Source of the DNA: Guillardia theta CCMP2712
Taxonomy: Eukaryota > Cryptophyceae > Pyrenomonadales > Geminigeraceae
Length of the DNA stretch: 64,000 nt
Direction: 5' to 3'
NCBI RefSeq assembly: GCF_000315625.1
Contig: NW_005434626.1
Span: 37,229-101,228 of the forward strand
Positions 1 to 13,422 of the stretch are shown here, piece after piece. The notes below the pieces were generated by a model, which saw only the letters and a program-made list of their open reading frames with translations, ran no database searches and was not told the DNA's origin. The stretch's first letter is position 1; every line of letters starts with the position of its first letter. Made by a program: the position numbers and the translations under genes.

Positions 1-2302
<2,302 letters not shown>

Positions 2303-3300
2303 CCCGCCGCTGGAAGTCCCCGACAATGTCCCGGTGAGTACTAGCCGCGCCGGGTGGCGCCGGGGTCCCCGGCCCAGTGCCGGGCGCCGCGGGCCGCGCC
2401 GCGGGCCCGATCCGAGCGGATCGAATCACCGTGACCGTGACTCAGTGAGTCCGGGCCCCGGCCCGGACTCCGGAATCAGACGGTACGGTCAGCCTGAGTG
2501 ACGGGGGCCGGGACTCGACGATGGGGGCGGCTTCTACGCGGGATGGCGAACTCGGAAGGGGACGACATTCCATGCATTTTCTGATGCTCGCTTTTGATCA
2601 TTTTCGAGCGGGGTACCTCAGCCCAGGATTTTTGAATGGTCGGCGCACTGAACTTCCGAAAATTTGTACCAGAAACTTCGATAATGGTTGAAAGTATGTT
2701 TGAATCGGGGACCGTGTCGAGCAGTTTTAGGTTTACAAGTATTCTTGCTTCCTCCAAACAACAAGGTTTCAAACATTAAAACTATTTTTGACCTTACACG
2801 CTTTTACACGCCTGGGGGGTGCATATACAACCAAATCGCCTGCCCTACCCTTCCCCCATTACCGTGCACTGTCCGCACCCGCCGGCGCAGGCGGCGTTTG
2901 TTTGAATCCCAGATGGCTCTCAGCCAATGGCTCTTTCATCGTATTCAAGCTCCAGGTTGGATCATGTGTGAATGTTTGTACTTTTTGCGGCATACTGCAA
3001 GACGACGTTTCAAACAGCTCGAGCTTGTTTTTCAAAGGAAGCTGTAGGAATCAGCATCGCCATGGATTCCAGAGCCTAGGGCTGTTTTCGCCGTCAATCC
3101 TTTTGATGCTCCGAGCATTGCAAGATGGAGACTTGCTCGTTTTTGGTGATCAAGCATCCACAACCCTCTTTCGTATGATTGAGCTTCGAGCACATCTCTG
3201 ACTGTAGAGTTGTTTGGTGTCAAGATTGTTTCTCGTAAAGGATCTCTCTGATTAGGCAATTGATTGTTGTTTTAGTTGGCATTCTACAAGACCCTTACTT

Positions 3301-3339
3301 CCCGTCGGAGGCAGGGAGCCGCGGCGTCAGAGTCAGCCG
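3301..3339 (+). repeat. 39-bp direct repeat, copy 1
   Basis: Begins CCCGTCGGAGGCAGGGAGCC and matches the copy at 3892-3930 at 38 of 39 positions. Both copies sit at the edge of GC-rich intergenic DNA and end in GTCAGAGTCAGCCG. Confidence 0.85.
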
Positions 3340-3891
3340 ATGATGCCAGGAACTCGGAAATTTGAGAATATGCCTCCGAGGCTTCACTGAGTCACGCGAA
3401 GTCACAGCCTGTGATGCCAAGTAGTCGGTATCGATAGTGATGATACTTGTGACTCACCGTCCGATACGGTCGGATGCGGCCGCGAACGGCGCTCGGAGGC
3501 TTGAAGGCCTTTGAATATCAGGATCATCGGACTGGATGCAGAGAACTCAGTCAACAGAGGTGATGAAGAGATTGGTACAGATCACAGTCATGATGGCAAG
3601 TTGATGACCGTATCGGACTGAAGGCAGGCTTGCCAACGGCTGTTGAGTACGGTACGGTACTTCACTGAGACCGGGGCCGCCCGGGCCGGTCGCCCGCCGC
3701 CTCAGTCCGGACGCCGCCGACCCGGGCCGGTGACGGACCGGCGGCCGTCACGGCGGACTCGGACCCGGACAGTCCGACTGATACGGTACGGTAGCCGCCG
3801 GACCGGCACGAGTCCGAACCCCCGGCGGGCCCGGGGCCTCGGCCCGCATCGGGCCACGGCGACGCTGAGTCACCTACTAGGCTAGGGCCGG

Positions 3892-3930
3892 CCCGTCGGA
3901 GGCCGGGAGCCGCGGCGTCAGAGTCAGCCG
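3892..3930 (+). repeat. 39-bp direct repeat, copy 2
   Basis: Same sequence as the copy at 3301-3339 except one A-to-C change at position 12. It is embedded in the most GC-rich part of the intergenic island, and sequence outside the 39 bp diverges at once. Confidence 0.85.
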
Positions 3931-4194
3931 CCGGGCCACGGCGGCTCGGCCCGGCCGCCGCCGGCTCAGCCGCCCCGCGGGGGCCCGGCGCTGCCAGGTC
4001 CGGGTCCGACACTGAGCCAGGCCCGGGCCCAGTGGTGACCGTACGGGCCGGGCGGCGACGGCCGCGCGCCCGGCCGGCCCGGGGCCCGGCCCGCCGCTTA
4101 CGCACTGCAGCGCGGCCGCCGGCCTTTGGCTCTTGAACGTAACGGTATGTAACCGTGTTCTTTTTTTCACGAAGAGACAACTGGAACCGCCGCA

Positions 4195-5214
4195 ATGGTG
4201 AGTGTTGTTCACGATGAATGCAGACGGATCTCAGTATCTATGCACGTCTAGTCGCGAAGAGGAGGATTCAGTGCTTGTAGTATGTCCTAAAGCTCTGTTT
4301 CTGTCGTTTCATATATGAATCTATGGTGGGATGTATGGAAATTGTGTGCAGTTGAGCAAATTATGTACTGAGCTGGTTTTCTTGACTAATGGTTTTTGGA
4401 ATGGATTCTTCATAATGGACAGCTTTCTTTGACAATAGAAGGCATTAAAAATGCCACATTGACCAGATTCCGATGATTGCGATTGATTTGAAAAGGAATG
4501 TGGATACAATATGATGCAAGGCCGTGATAGAATCTTTTGTTCAAATCGTGTGAAGCCATGCATATGATGTAGTAACAATTGATGGTTTTCGTGGAATATC
4601 ATCTCTTCTTCAATATCATGATTTATGTACATATCTCTCCCGTTTGATCCGTTCTGATTTCTTTCCTCGGTCTAAATGAATTTTCTTGTGTCAACATATA
4701 CCATGCCAACTCGTCCTTCCAACACTGATATAATTTTGTTCCAGACTCAGTCTTATGGTTCCATCGAGGAAGGCAAGCCCGAATTTGAGAGGAAGAACTT
4801 CAACAAGGTGACGAAGACATCGCAGTGCCTTGTTCTGTTTGCTCATTTTTTTGGAAGGTGATCTACGGAGCCATCGCCGCTGTTGCTGCAGTGTGCGTGG
4901 TCGCTGCCATCGTCGCCTTCGGAGGACAGCACCCCAAGAGGAGCTCCCTCCTTGCGGTCAGACTTCCCAACGGCCGTATCGTGAGGGCCGTCCCTGTCCA
5001 GCAGCTCCGCATCCAGAAGCTCTTCGGACCGGGTGATCTCCCCATCCCCATTGAGGACGACGGTCTCCCCGGCGGTGATGCCAAGGTTGTTCCTGGCAGC
5101 AACGTCCACCTCTTCGAGCACTTTGCTCCTCCCCAGCCATACGGCATGGACAACCGCCGTGATCCCCCCTACGACACCTCCTTCGGTGGCATGGGATTCG
5201 GTTCCGACTACTAA
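4195..5214 (+). CDS. Small single-pass membrane protein of unknown function (140 aa)
   Basis: Not recognised. The model has three exons: the start codon alone (4195-4197, followed at once by the donor GTGAGT), 4745-4807, and 4858-5214. Both later junctions are phase 0. The protein has a short polar N-terminus (TQSYGSIEEGKPEFERKNF), one hydrophobic helix of about 20 residues (starting IYGAIAAVAAV), and a soluble tail of about 95 residues that begins with basic residues and ends with a Gly/Tyr/Asp-rich segment. Third codon positions in the last exon are almost all C or G, suggesting strong expression relative to its neighbours. The positive residues after the helix suggest the tail faces the cytosol or stroma, but this is inference. 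It could belong to an organelle or Golgi membrane. The gene is real with good confidence; the function is unknown. Confidence 0.75.
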
Positions 5215-6896
5215 ATGCTCCATTGCTGGGTTATCTCGGTGCTAGTGATGGGTCCTTTTTCACATGAGTCTACAGCACGCCGTTGAAATATTTGAAACAT
5301 TAAATTAGATCTCACCGAAGGATCTGTTTCATACATACGCACGAAGGACGAAGGTGACTGTATCACCGACCAAGAAACTCTACAAGTGTGCTGGAGATGC
5401 GATGGATGATGTTCATATTGTTAGGAACCTTGACGCATCAACAGTTCTTCCATCCTAAATCATACTAGATTGCACTGTACTTCAATTAGCTCCTCCTCTT
5501 TTATCACATGGCAAAATTGCTCCTCAGGACTTGTAGTAACTAGGCTGAAACTTGGCCACATGCGGGCTATCAGCATGAATGATCCATACAATTGTTGCAA
5601 AACTGTGCTTGAAAATATCTTGCTACCAAGGGCGAGTAATGCTCAACACAATCAAAGGGACATTCAGAGTGTTGGCTACAACAGGTTGCAGCTCTACAAG
5701 CAGATTTGGACAGGGTTGGCTCAATGAGCTATACACGCGAGTGAAAGAGCTTCATGAGGTCACGTGTTTAAGATTAGAATGGCTTGGAAACATTGCAGGA
5801 GTTGTACGAGGCACCCGTGCAGGCATCTGCAAGGAACAGACATCCTCAGGTCAGACGGGAAAACTTGAAGAGAGAATAGGAATATAGGAATAAACAGATC
5901 GATCACCCAAGAGCTTTCAAATGGAGGACGTGAGAGGTTGGAGCAAGACACTCACCGCTACGAGCAGGGTCATACAGGGAGCCAGTGTCTTGGCTTCCCG
6001 CATAGAGCATCGAAGTGCGAACGGTCCTGCTGAACATTTTACGGCGACTCTTCACTTCTGTTCACTTCTGGTCGCCGTGACTTGTTTCCAAGGATGATGG
6101 CTGACCATTGCCGACCAGCCCGGAGCTCTGGAGCTCCGGGCCGGGAAATCCGGGGGACTGTTCGCACTGAAGGGTCGTTGATCTTGGTTCCAAGACCAAC
6201 TGGTCCCTAAAATATTTTAAAATTAAACATGCAGATTTCAAATTGTGGGAGAAGCTTGAAAAAAGAAATGTAAAGCTGATCTGGGTTTGGAAATAACTCG
6301 AAATGATTCTATTTAAGGTTGAAATTTAGATAAGTATCAACAAATAAGTGCAAAGAATTGAAAACTGGGAGGCCCAATTTTTACGGTATATGAGAAACTT
6401 AAAAGGTTATAAGATACTACTATTTAAACAAGATTTGTATCAGTTCCTCGCCTCAACCGCTCTCTAAAATTCAATCAATAATACATGTTTCCACTTGCAT
6501 ATAGAGTACTTCTGTATTTAAATTGGGACAAATAAATCATATATAAATATATTTATGTTTAAAACTAGATATAGGACTCCTGTAGTGAGCTGGAACATGG
6601 CAGGAGGGGTTCGCCTTCGTGGCTGCGGGTATGCCGGCCTTGAAATCCTCCTCCTCCTCCTCCTCCTCACGTCACATGGGCTTCTCTACCTCCGGTTCTA
6701 CTGTCTTTGTTCCCCTCGCTCCCTGTCATATCCTATTCTCCTCCTCCTCCTCCCTCGCCTCTTCTATCTTCCTTCAGTTCTCGTTTCGGTTTGTGTCTAG
6801 TTCCCGTTCACGTCCTGGTGTAGTTGTTATTGTCGTCCTGCTCCTTCTTGCATGCCCGAATCGTTATCAGTATCCTCAGACGCTGGGCTGAATTAC
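5215..6896. other. Intergenic region, partly AT-rich, with a hairpin and TCC tracts
   Basis: Downstream of the small membrane-protein gene I see no well supported gene. About 6190-6560 is strongly AT-rich. TCC-rich patches occur at 6646-6668 and 6740-6770. Short open frames exist on both strands near 5580-5950 but lack convincing splice or family evidence. A perfect inverted repeat lies at 6119-6140. Confidence 0.5.
6119..6140. repeat. 10-bp perfect inverted repeat with 2-nt loop
   Basis: CCCGGAGCTC, then TG, then GAGCTCCGGG, able to form a very stable hairpin. No adjacent T-run or gene end explains it. It lies about 40 nt after a tandem TTCACTTCTG duplication near 6050-6070. Confidence 0.8.
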
Positions 6897-7056
6897 CATG
6901 ATTGTTCTCCTTGAACCCTTCGGCGACCGTCACTGTCAAATTTGAGACCCCGTGATCTAGAGCTTGCATGCCATCCCTCAAACTCTTGCGATGTTTCCCT
7001 ATCTCCTTCTTCATGTTGTCTTCATTTCGCTGCAATGTTTGCTCGATTCTTCTCAT
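6897..7056 (-). CDS. Possible coding exon of a small helical protein
   Basis: Not recognised. On the minus strand a frame starting at 7056 reads as a charged, helix-forming segment (for example IEQTLQRNEDNMKKEIGKH, then a DHGVSNLTVTVAEGF stretch). It ends at 6897 on a plausible donor (CATG followed by GTAATT). The amphipathic pattern and lack of low complexity argue for real coding sequence, but I could not find the next exon or a clear stop. It may be part of a larger minus-strand gene or a remnant. Confidence 0.3.
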
Positions 7057-7283
7057 GATTTTCTCGAAACTAAGTATGCGAGAAACCTGGCGTAAAGCAA
7101 GTTCCCCTCATGCAATTTGTTTGCCTGTGCTAGCAACAAATCTACTCGATGCAAGCTATCTGTTCTTTGTATTCTATGAGTTCTTTCATTCTCTTTTGAC
7201 TTGATTTGTTCTTGCAGTGGATCAAAACAGTCTTGAACCTGAAGATTGCTGAAAATCCGGATTAGTTGGCATCTACACTAGCC

Positions 7284-10200
7284 ATGGCTGAAATGAGCTT
7301 TGCCCCGCGCATGCGCGCGGCTCGAGGCCCTCCAACCAAGCAAGAGATGAACGAACAGGGACTGTTGGGGGTGCTGGGGTTGAACGACACCTTCAAGTTC
7401 ATGCAGGGGTGTGTTGCCTCGAGGCCGATCGCAAGCGATTCCGACGCGCTTCTGGTTGTCGACTTCCCTGAGAGGCCAGCGAAGATGTTGGCGGTGGCTC
7501 TCCCTGACTACGGCAATCCTGCACTGCTCAAGACGCAGCTCTGCGACCTCCCTCGACTGCCGATGGGAAAGTTGAAGCCGACCGAGGTTGTCGTGGAGGT
7601 CTTCGCGTCCAGTGTAAACCCTACGGACTGCAAACAGAGGAAAGGCACTCTGTCGACCATCTGCCCCTTGTCTCTTCCCTGCATCCTCGGGATAGACTTC
7701 AGCGGCAGGATCGTGAGGAACGGGGAGGACTCGCCCTTCAACGTTGGAGACGAGGTGTTCGGTCGCCAGACTCTGGATCGCATGAGGGAGCTGAATGGAA
7801 CATACGCGGAGTATTGCATTGTAGATTGTTCGGATATTGCTCTCAAGCCTACCAACCTCTCGCACGATCAGGCTGCTGCCGTCCCTCATGCCTGTCTCGC
7901 TGCCTACTCGTCCCTTGCTCACGTTGGGAACCTGTTGGAGAAGAAAAGGCAGAGCGACAAGGCTGTGCTTGTCCTTGGGGGCAGCGGAGGCGTCGGGAGC
8001 TTTGCTGTTCAGCTTGCAAAGAGACATTTCAACTGCTACACTGTTGCCAGCTGCTCGAAGAGGAACATGGACTTCGTCAAGTCGTTGGGAGCGGACGAGG
8101 CCTGGGACTATACTGACGCGTTCTTCCTCAAGAGCGCCGGCCTCACCAAGTTCGATGTGATCCTCGACACGGTGGGAGGTGATGACTACTGGAGCGCGTT
8201 CCGAGGCTCCTTGTCGCACAATGGCGTGTACGTGACGCTGGTTGGGAATGCGCGCCACCTGGCAGATGAGAAGAGTGTGGACTGGGGTAGCATGCTGGAA
8301 ATACGAGCAGACTATCTTTTCCGTCAGATCTCCAACAAGCTCGGAGCTGCAGAGAACTACCACATCCTGACAGGATCTCAGATCCGGAGTAGCGACCTGA
8401 AGATAATTTCCTCGCTGCTGGAGGAGGGCACTCTGCGAGTGATTGTGGACAAGACCTTCAGCATATATGACATCATCAAGGCCCACGAGTACTCGGAGAC
8501 CCATCACGCCGTGGGAAAGATCGTGTTGCAGATCAAGCAGAGTGGTGCCGACAAGGCAGGGGGGGAACAGGTGAGAGAGATAGTCTGCCATGTCTGCGAT
8601 CTTGCGGCGGAGTCTTATCCGTGCCCCAGGTCAACGGAGTGGTGATGGACGAGCGATGGCAGCTCCCCATCAGCAAGTCAAAGGTCCGTCGCATCTCGTG
8701 AGCTCCTCGTGTTTGACTGGTGCGTGCAGAAGAAGCCAGAGGCCTCCGGGTCCAACTCCATCGGCAAGGGAGTGACCTTCGACAAGTTCAACCCTCCGGG
8801 CCTGGACTCGCCTGCTCAACCCGACAAGGGCAATCAGCCTGACTTCCTCTTCTCCTCCCCCACCCATGTCGGGAACTCAGCGCCTCCTCCGTCGTTGCAT
8901 CAGGACGACGAGGTCGCTCCTCCTGCTCATGCTGTTCTTGGAGGACTCGGCCTCCGCCCTGGCGAGCTCGCGGCGAAGCGGTCGCCCTCTGTTCTTGATG
9001 CGCGGCCCATGGGAAGATTGGGGAAACAGACCGAGGACATAGTAAGGGGGGAGAGGGATAGATCGTTGCTGCTGAATGGCGGGAAGGAGGAGGCTTACAA
9101 CTTGTCGGATATCTTTGCGCAGAAGAGCAACAGCATCAGCAAGGGGCTTCCTCTACCGAAGGGACGAGTGGAGGAGAAGGAGGAGGACGCTGATGTGGAG
9201 GACCTGACTGCGAGACTGGACGCACTTCATCGTGAAGTTGCTGAGTCGGCAGCGAGAGTGCAGCAGCTGAAGTCACCGGCTTCGTTGAACCAAATCTCCT
9301 CCTCCCCCTCTCCTTCCTCCTCCTTCAACGCTTCCGAGCCATCCCTCGTACGCCGTCGAATCGAAGAGCTGTCCAAGGGGAGCGGAACAACAGCGTGAAG
9401 ATAGGGAGCGTGGAGGTCAAAGAGTACGATCCCGTAGCTTCCCTTCCTCGGCCCTCCGACTACGGCCAACAGCAGCAGCAGTCGTGGGGAGCGCATGATA
9501 ACGAGGAAGAGGAAGAGGAAGAGGTCAGCCTGCGTGGAGTGAGTGAGAGTGTCTTGACGGCCATGAAGCAGGAGAAGCCCGGCGGCTCGACACCTCAAGG
9601 TAAGGAGGGAGCAGGTGCGAGTGACACGTTGGCCCTGATCCTCGTCCTGCTCAGACGCGAGGGGTCAAGCGGACATGGAGTCGGTGATCGCCAACCGAAG
9701 AGAGTTGCAGGTGAAAGTGGAAGCGGGGGTGGGGGTGGGGGTGGGGGCGAGGGAAAGGAGAGGAGAGGAGAGGAGAGGAGAGGAGAGGAGAGGAGAGGAG
9801 AGGAGAGGAGAGGAGAGGGGAGGGGAGGGGAGGGGCGTTGGCTGACTGTGAGTTGTCAGGCGGCAGCAGAAGAAGGTGGAGTCGCGCTGGGCACGGGAAA
9901 CATCTTTAACAGGCCTTCGCCTGCTGAGCTGCTTAACAGCCACAAGGTCAGACGTCGAGCGAAAAACGTCGGGGAGAAGAATGAGGAGGAAGGGGGGGGA
10001 AGAGGAGGGAGGCCAAAGGCGAACAATTACAATAGAGTTGACAAGTACACCTTGGCAGAGAAACTCAACGCCGCAGGAGAGGCGAGGAGCGGACCATCGA
10101 GGCTCGACCCCGTCAGCCCATGTGACCTGAGGAGGAGGAGGCGTTTCTTGTGCTCGTGACCAGTGGGTAGGACCTGATCTCGTATGAGGGGATCCTGAGG

Positions 10201-11952
10201 AAGAAGAAGGATGATCACAAGAGATTCGAGGACCCTTACAAGGTTTGCGCTCCTCCTCCTCCTCCTCCTCCTCCTCCTCCTCCAAGCCCCCTCTTCCCCC
10301 CTCCTTTGTCCTCCTGTAAGTGAGGGGGAATACAGCAAGCGTTCTCTGCTACTCTCAAGGACGGTGTTCTCAGCATCCGCCCTCTTCAAGCAGCTTCAGT
10401 AAGTTCTGAATAATCCTGCTCCTTCTCTCTGGGTTCTACCTCTATCTGCTATCTCCGACCATCAATGCTCTTCTCCTCCTCCCTCCTCTTCTGTCCTCCT
10501 CTCTCCTCTCTCCTCTCTCCTCTCTCCTCTCTCCTCTCTCCTCTCTCTTCCTCTCCCTTCCTTTCCCCTCTTCTCTCATCTTCTCCTCTTATCTCCTCTC
10601 GCTGATTACTTCACCCTTGCCGCATCCTCTGACGAGACGTGTTCCGCTAGCTGGCGGGCGAGGACGAGAGCTACGACCTGCGCACGTGGCGTCTGCTGCC
10701 GAGAAGCGACAAGCTCGACCGCTTCAGCCTCACTCGCGGCATCTCCTCCTCCTCTGCCGATCAGAGCAGCGGCGTCTCGTTCAAGGCGGAGAGCAAGAAC
10801 GACTGCGGGCTGTGGGTGGACGCGATCAAGTCAAACATTGCTGCGTTGCGAAAAGCCCCACAGGCCAACGGCAGTTCTCCTGCTCCTCCACCGCTTCACA
10901 ACGGCCAGGAGACCGGGGACCTGAAGTCCTCCAGCCCCCCCGATGACTCTCCTCTCGTTGGACGTGCTGGTCAGAACTACTACTCTCCCGCTATCCCTCC
11001 TTCTCCTCCTCCTTCCTCCTCTTCCTTCCTCCTCCTCCTCCTCCTCCTCCTCCTCCTCATCATCATCATCATCATCATCATCATCTCATTCCTCCTCCTC
11101 CTCCTCCTCCTCCTCCTCCTCCTCCTCCTCCTCCTCCTCCTCATCATCATCATCATCATCATCTCATTCCTCGACGACCTCCTTCTCGACCTCCTCCTTC
11201 TCGTCATCGACCGCCTCTGCCTCCTCCTGACATTCAGAGTGCTCGCAGAGCGAGCAGCGAAGAAACGAGCGGAGTATCTCGCTTCCCACACGCCAGAGAA
11301 GTCCGCAGACGGTGATGGAGGTCAACGGGTCAACGAAGTTACTCCACAAGCGTTGCCGCCCCTCCGTACGGATGTGATGCCTGCGGAGATTGTCATCTCG
11401 AACCGCAGCGGTGAAGTCCTCGTCCTCGTCCCCTTGTCAACGTCCTTTCCTCCTCCTCCTTCCCCCCCCCCTCCCCCCCTCCTCCTCCTCCTACTACTAC
11501 TCCTCTTCGTCTACTTTTCTTCCCCCTTCCCCCTATCCCTTGCCAGCTCCTCAACGTCCTCCTGGCGTCTGCTCCTCTCGCCGACTGTTATCAACAGGGG
11601 AGCAGCAAAACAAGTCCATGGCTCCTGAGTCGGCATCGATGGCACAGGTGATGGCGGATGGCGGGAGGAGCAGGGAGGGGGAAAGGAGGAGGAGGAGGAG
11701 GAGGAGGCTGACAAGGACTTTCAGTTGATGAGCAGGCAGACAGAAGTGAACGGACGAGGTGCAGGAGGGCGAGAGGAAGAGAACACCTCAGTCAAAGAGC
11801 CGAGCTCAAAAGCCTTCCAGCCGGAGTCCTCCTCCTACACAGAGTTGCAGGTGAAGTTCTGTCCTCCTCCTCCGCTGCTTCCCACTACTGCTCCAGCGTT
11901 GCTTCATCTGTACCAGCACTCCTGCACATGCTCCTGCTCTGCTGCTCCTGCT

Positions 11953-11985
<33 letters not shown>

Positions 11986-12701
11986 TTCCTCCCCCCATCT
12001 TGTTCGCGAGGGTGCCAGGCTGATGTGAAGCTGCTACAGGCACGGCAAGGGGCAGTGCCTACGCGAGCTCAACCCATTCAGCCACCAAGCTCCTCCTCAC
12101 CTGCTGGGGTTGGAATTATCTTCAAGGTGAAGCTACCACACATTCGCATCCTCGATCCTCCTCCTCCTCCTCCTCCTCCTCCTTCTCTTTCTCCCTCCCT
12201 GACCCAATTATCCTGTTACTCGATTCACCGTCTTATCTACCTTCTTACCATTGAGCTTTCTTGCTGCTCATTCCTGCGCCTCTTCTCAAATTGACCTGCA
12301 GGAGTCGAGGAGAAATTCAGCCACTGCCCTTGTCGTGAAAGGACTTGCAGCAGGTAATGTTACCTCCTCCTCCTCCTCCTCCTCCTCCTCCATCCTCCTC
12401 TGCTGTGCTTCATTCCTGTGTTGCAGCTGCTGATGTGGTATCCTCAGGTGGACCAGCAGAAAGATCGGGGATGATTCAGGTAGAGCAGGAGGAGGGGGAG
12501 GGGGAGGGACAGGAGACGAGCAGGAGTGCCGAGCAGGAGAGGAGGAGGAGGAGGAGGAGGAGGAGGAGGAGGAGGAGGAGGGATAGGAAGGAAGTCAAGA
12601 ATCTCACACAAGGGGTCAGGTGGGCGACATTCTTCTCAAGGTCGACGGGCAAGATGTCAATTCAACAGAAATCGCTTCTCAATTGATCCTGGGACAAGTA
12701 A

Positions 12702-12734
<33 letters not shown>

Positions 12735-13273
12735 GGTGGTGGTGATGATGATGATGATGATGGTGACGGTGATGATGATGATGATGATGATGATGACGAC
12801 GACGACGACGACGACGACGACGTTATTGGAGATGATGATGATGACGATGACGTTAAGGAGGAGGAGGAGGAGGAGGATGACGACGACGACGATGATGATT
12901 CACTGTGAACAAATCAATTTGTGTGTTTTCGTCATGATGTTGATATTTCATCCTTTCGTGGATTGACTTCATCTCAACAGAAAGGAAGTCAAATCTCCAT
13001 GACTTTCAAGAGATTTGCTCAGGACAAGGTCGATATATTCCTCTTCCTCTAGGCTGCCTGTTCCCCTTCCTTCCTCCCTCCTCCCCCTCTCCCTGCTGTC
13101 CCTGCTCGCCTCACCTCTCGGATCCTATCCCTCTCCCTCTCCTCCTTCCCTCTCCTCCTTCCCTCTCCTCCTTCCCTCTCTGTCTCTCGCTCTCTCTTTT
13201 CTCTCACTTTCTGCTCTCGCAGGTTCATAAATTTACCATCACGTTAACGCGAGGAGCTCCGCAAGCAGCTTGA
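7284..13273 (+). CDS. MDR oxidoreductase fused to PH and PDZ domains (1178 aa, 19 exons)
   Basis: The first exon (7284-8570) encodes a complete zinc-less medium-chain dehydrogenase of the quinone-oxidoreductase/RTN4IP1 type: GIDFSGRIV, VGDEVFG, the NADPH-binding VLVLGGSGGVGSFA, DVILDTVGGDDYW and the C-terminal HAVGKIVLQI. The frame continues without a stop through exons at 8630, 8730, 9401, 9655, 9860, 10046, 10171, 10336, 10651, 11240, 11598, 11725, 12019, 12302, 12448, 12620, 12981 and 13223. Residues about 790-905 look like a PH domain (YEGILRKKK at the start; SFKAESKNDCGLWVDAIK as the last helix). Residues about 1085-1175 form a PDZ domain (AGVGIIFK, GGPAERSGMIQ, VGDILLKVDG, ISMTFKR). The middle is low-complexity linker. 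All 18 introns are GT-AG and keep frame. The start is the first ATG of the enzyme. Two overlapping genes remain possible, with a second start at an in-frame ATG at 8645. Confidence 0.75.
9755..9836. repeat. GGGGT and GGAGA purine microsatellite in an intron
   Basis: GGGGGT units followed by many GGAGA units. Lies inside intron 9711-9859 of the MDR-PH-PDZ gene. Confidence 0.85.
11029..11163. repeat. CCT/CAT trinucleotide arrays in an intron
   Basis: Two blocks of (CCT)n each followed by (CAT)n, separated by a CTCATTCCT element, so the block structure is itself duplicated. It lies in the intron 10970-11239 of the MDR-PH-PDZ gene. Confidence 0.9.
12703..12895. repeat. GAT/GGT/GAC microsatellite cluster in an intron
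   Basis: Successive runs of GAT, GGT, GAT, GAC, GAT and GGA triplets. It follows directly on the donor at 12698 and fills most of intron 12698-12980, which splits the PDZ domain. Confidence 0.9.
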
Positions 13274-13422
13274 GCGCCTCCAGTAGAGTCTATACAACAA
13301 CCATACGAATACACCTACACTCCTGTTACCTGCTCTATCCTTTCCCCGCTTCCCACCACCACCACTAGCACCATCTTTTCCTCCTCTTGTTACTCCTCCA
13401 CATGATAGTCTTGCCTCCACCG

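Larger units (their letters stand above)
2303..4194. other. Intergenic region with two very GC-rich islands
   Basis: No convincing gene is seen between the divergent PGAP1-like gene and the small membrane-protein gene. GC-rich blocks at about 2340-2540 and 3640-4130 are dominated by CCGGGCC-type words and CACTGAGTCA-like words. The stretch between them is of ordinary composition, with some open frames (for example 2788-3201) that lack splice or homology support. A 39-bp near-identical repeat is present at 3301 and 3892. Promoters of both flanking genes should lie at the ends of this region. Confidence 0.6.

Noticed and set aside
2788-3201. 137-codon plus-strand frame
   Set aside because: No family resemblance, no splice context, and average intergenic composition.
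5760-6010. Minus-strand start, donor-like GTGAGT and acceptor near 5848 suggesting a small secreted peptide gene
   Set aside because: Two different frames fit equally well and both end quickly; the evidence is too thin to call a gene.
7278-8591. Long minus-strand frame of 437 codons opposite the dehydrogenase
   Set aside because: A shadow of the GC3-rich dehydrogenase exon; the sense strand has complete MDR motifs.
9366-9400. Apparent frameshift in the fusion gene
   Set aside because: A 53-nt GT-AG intron (9348-9400) of normal length for this genome restores the frame.
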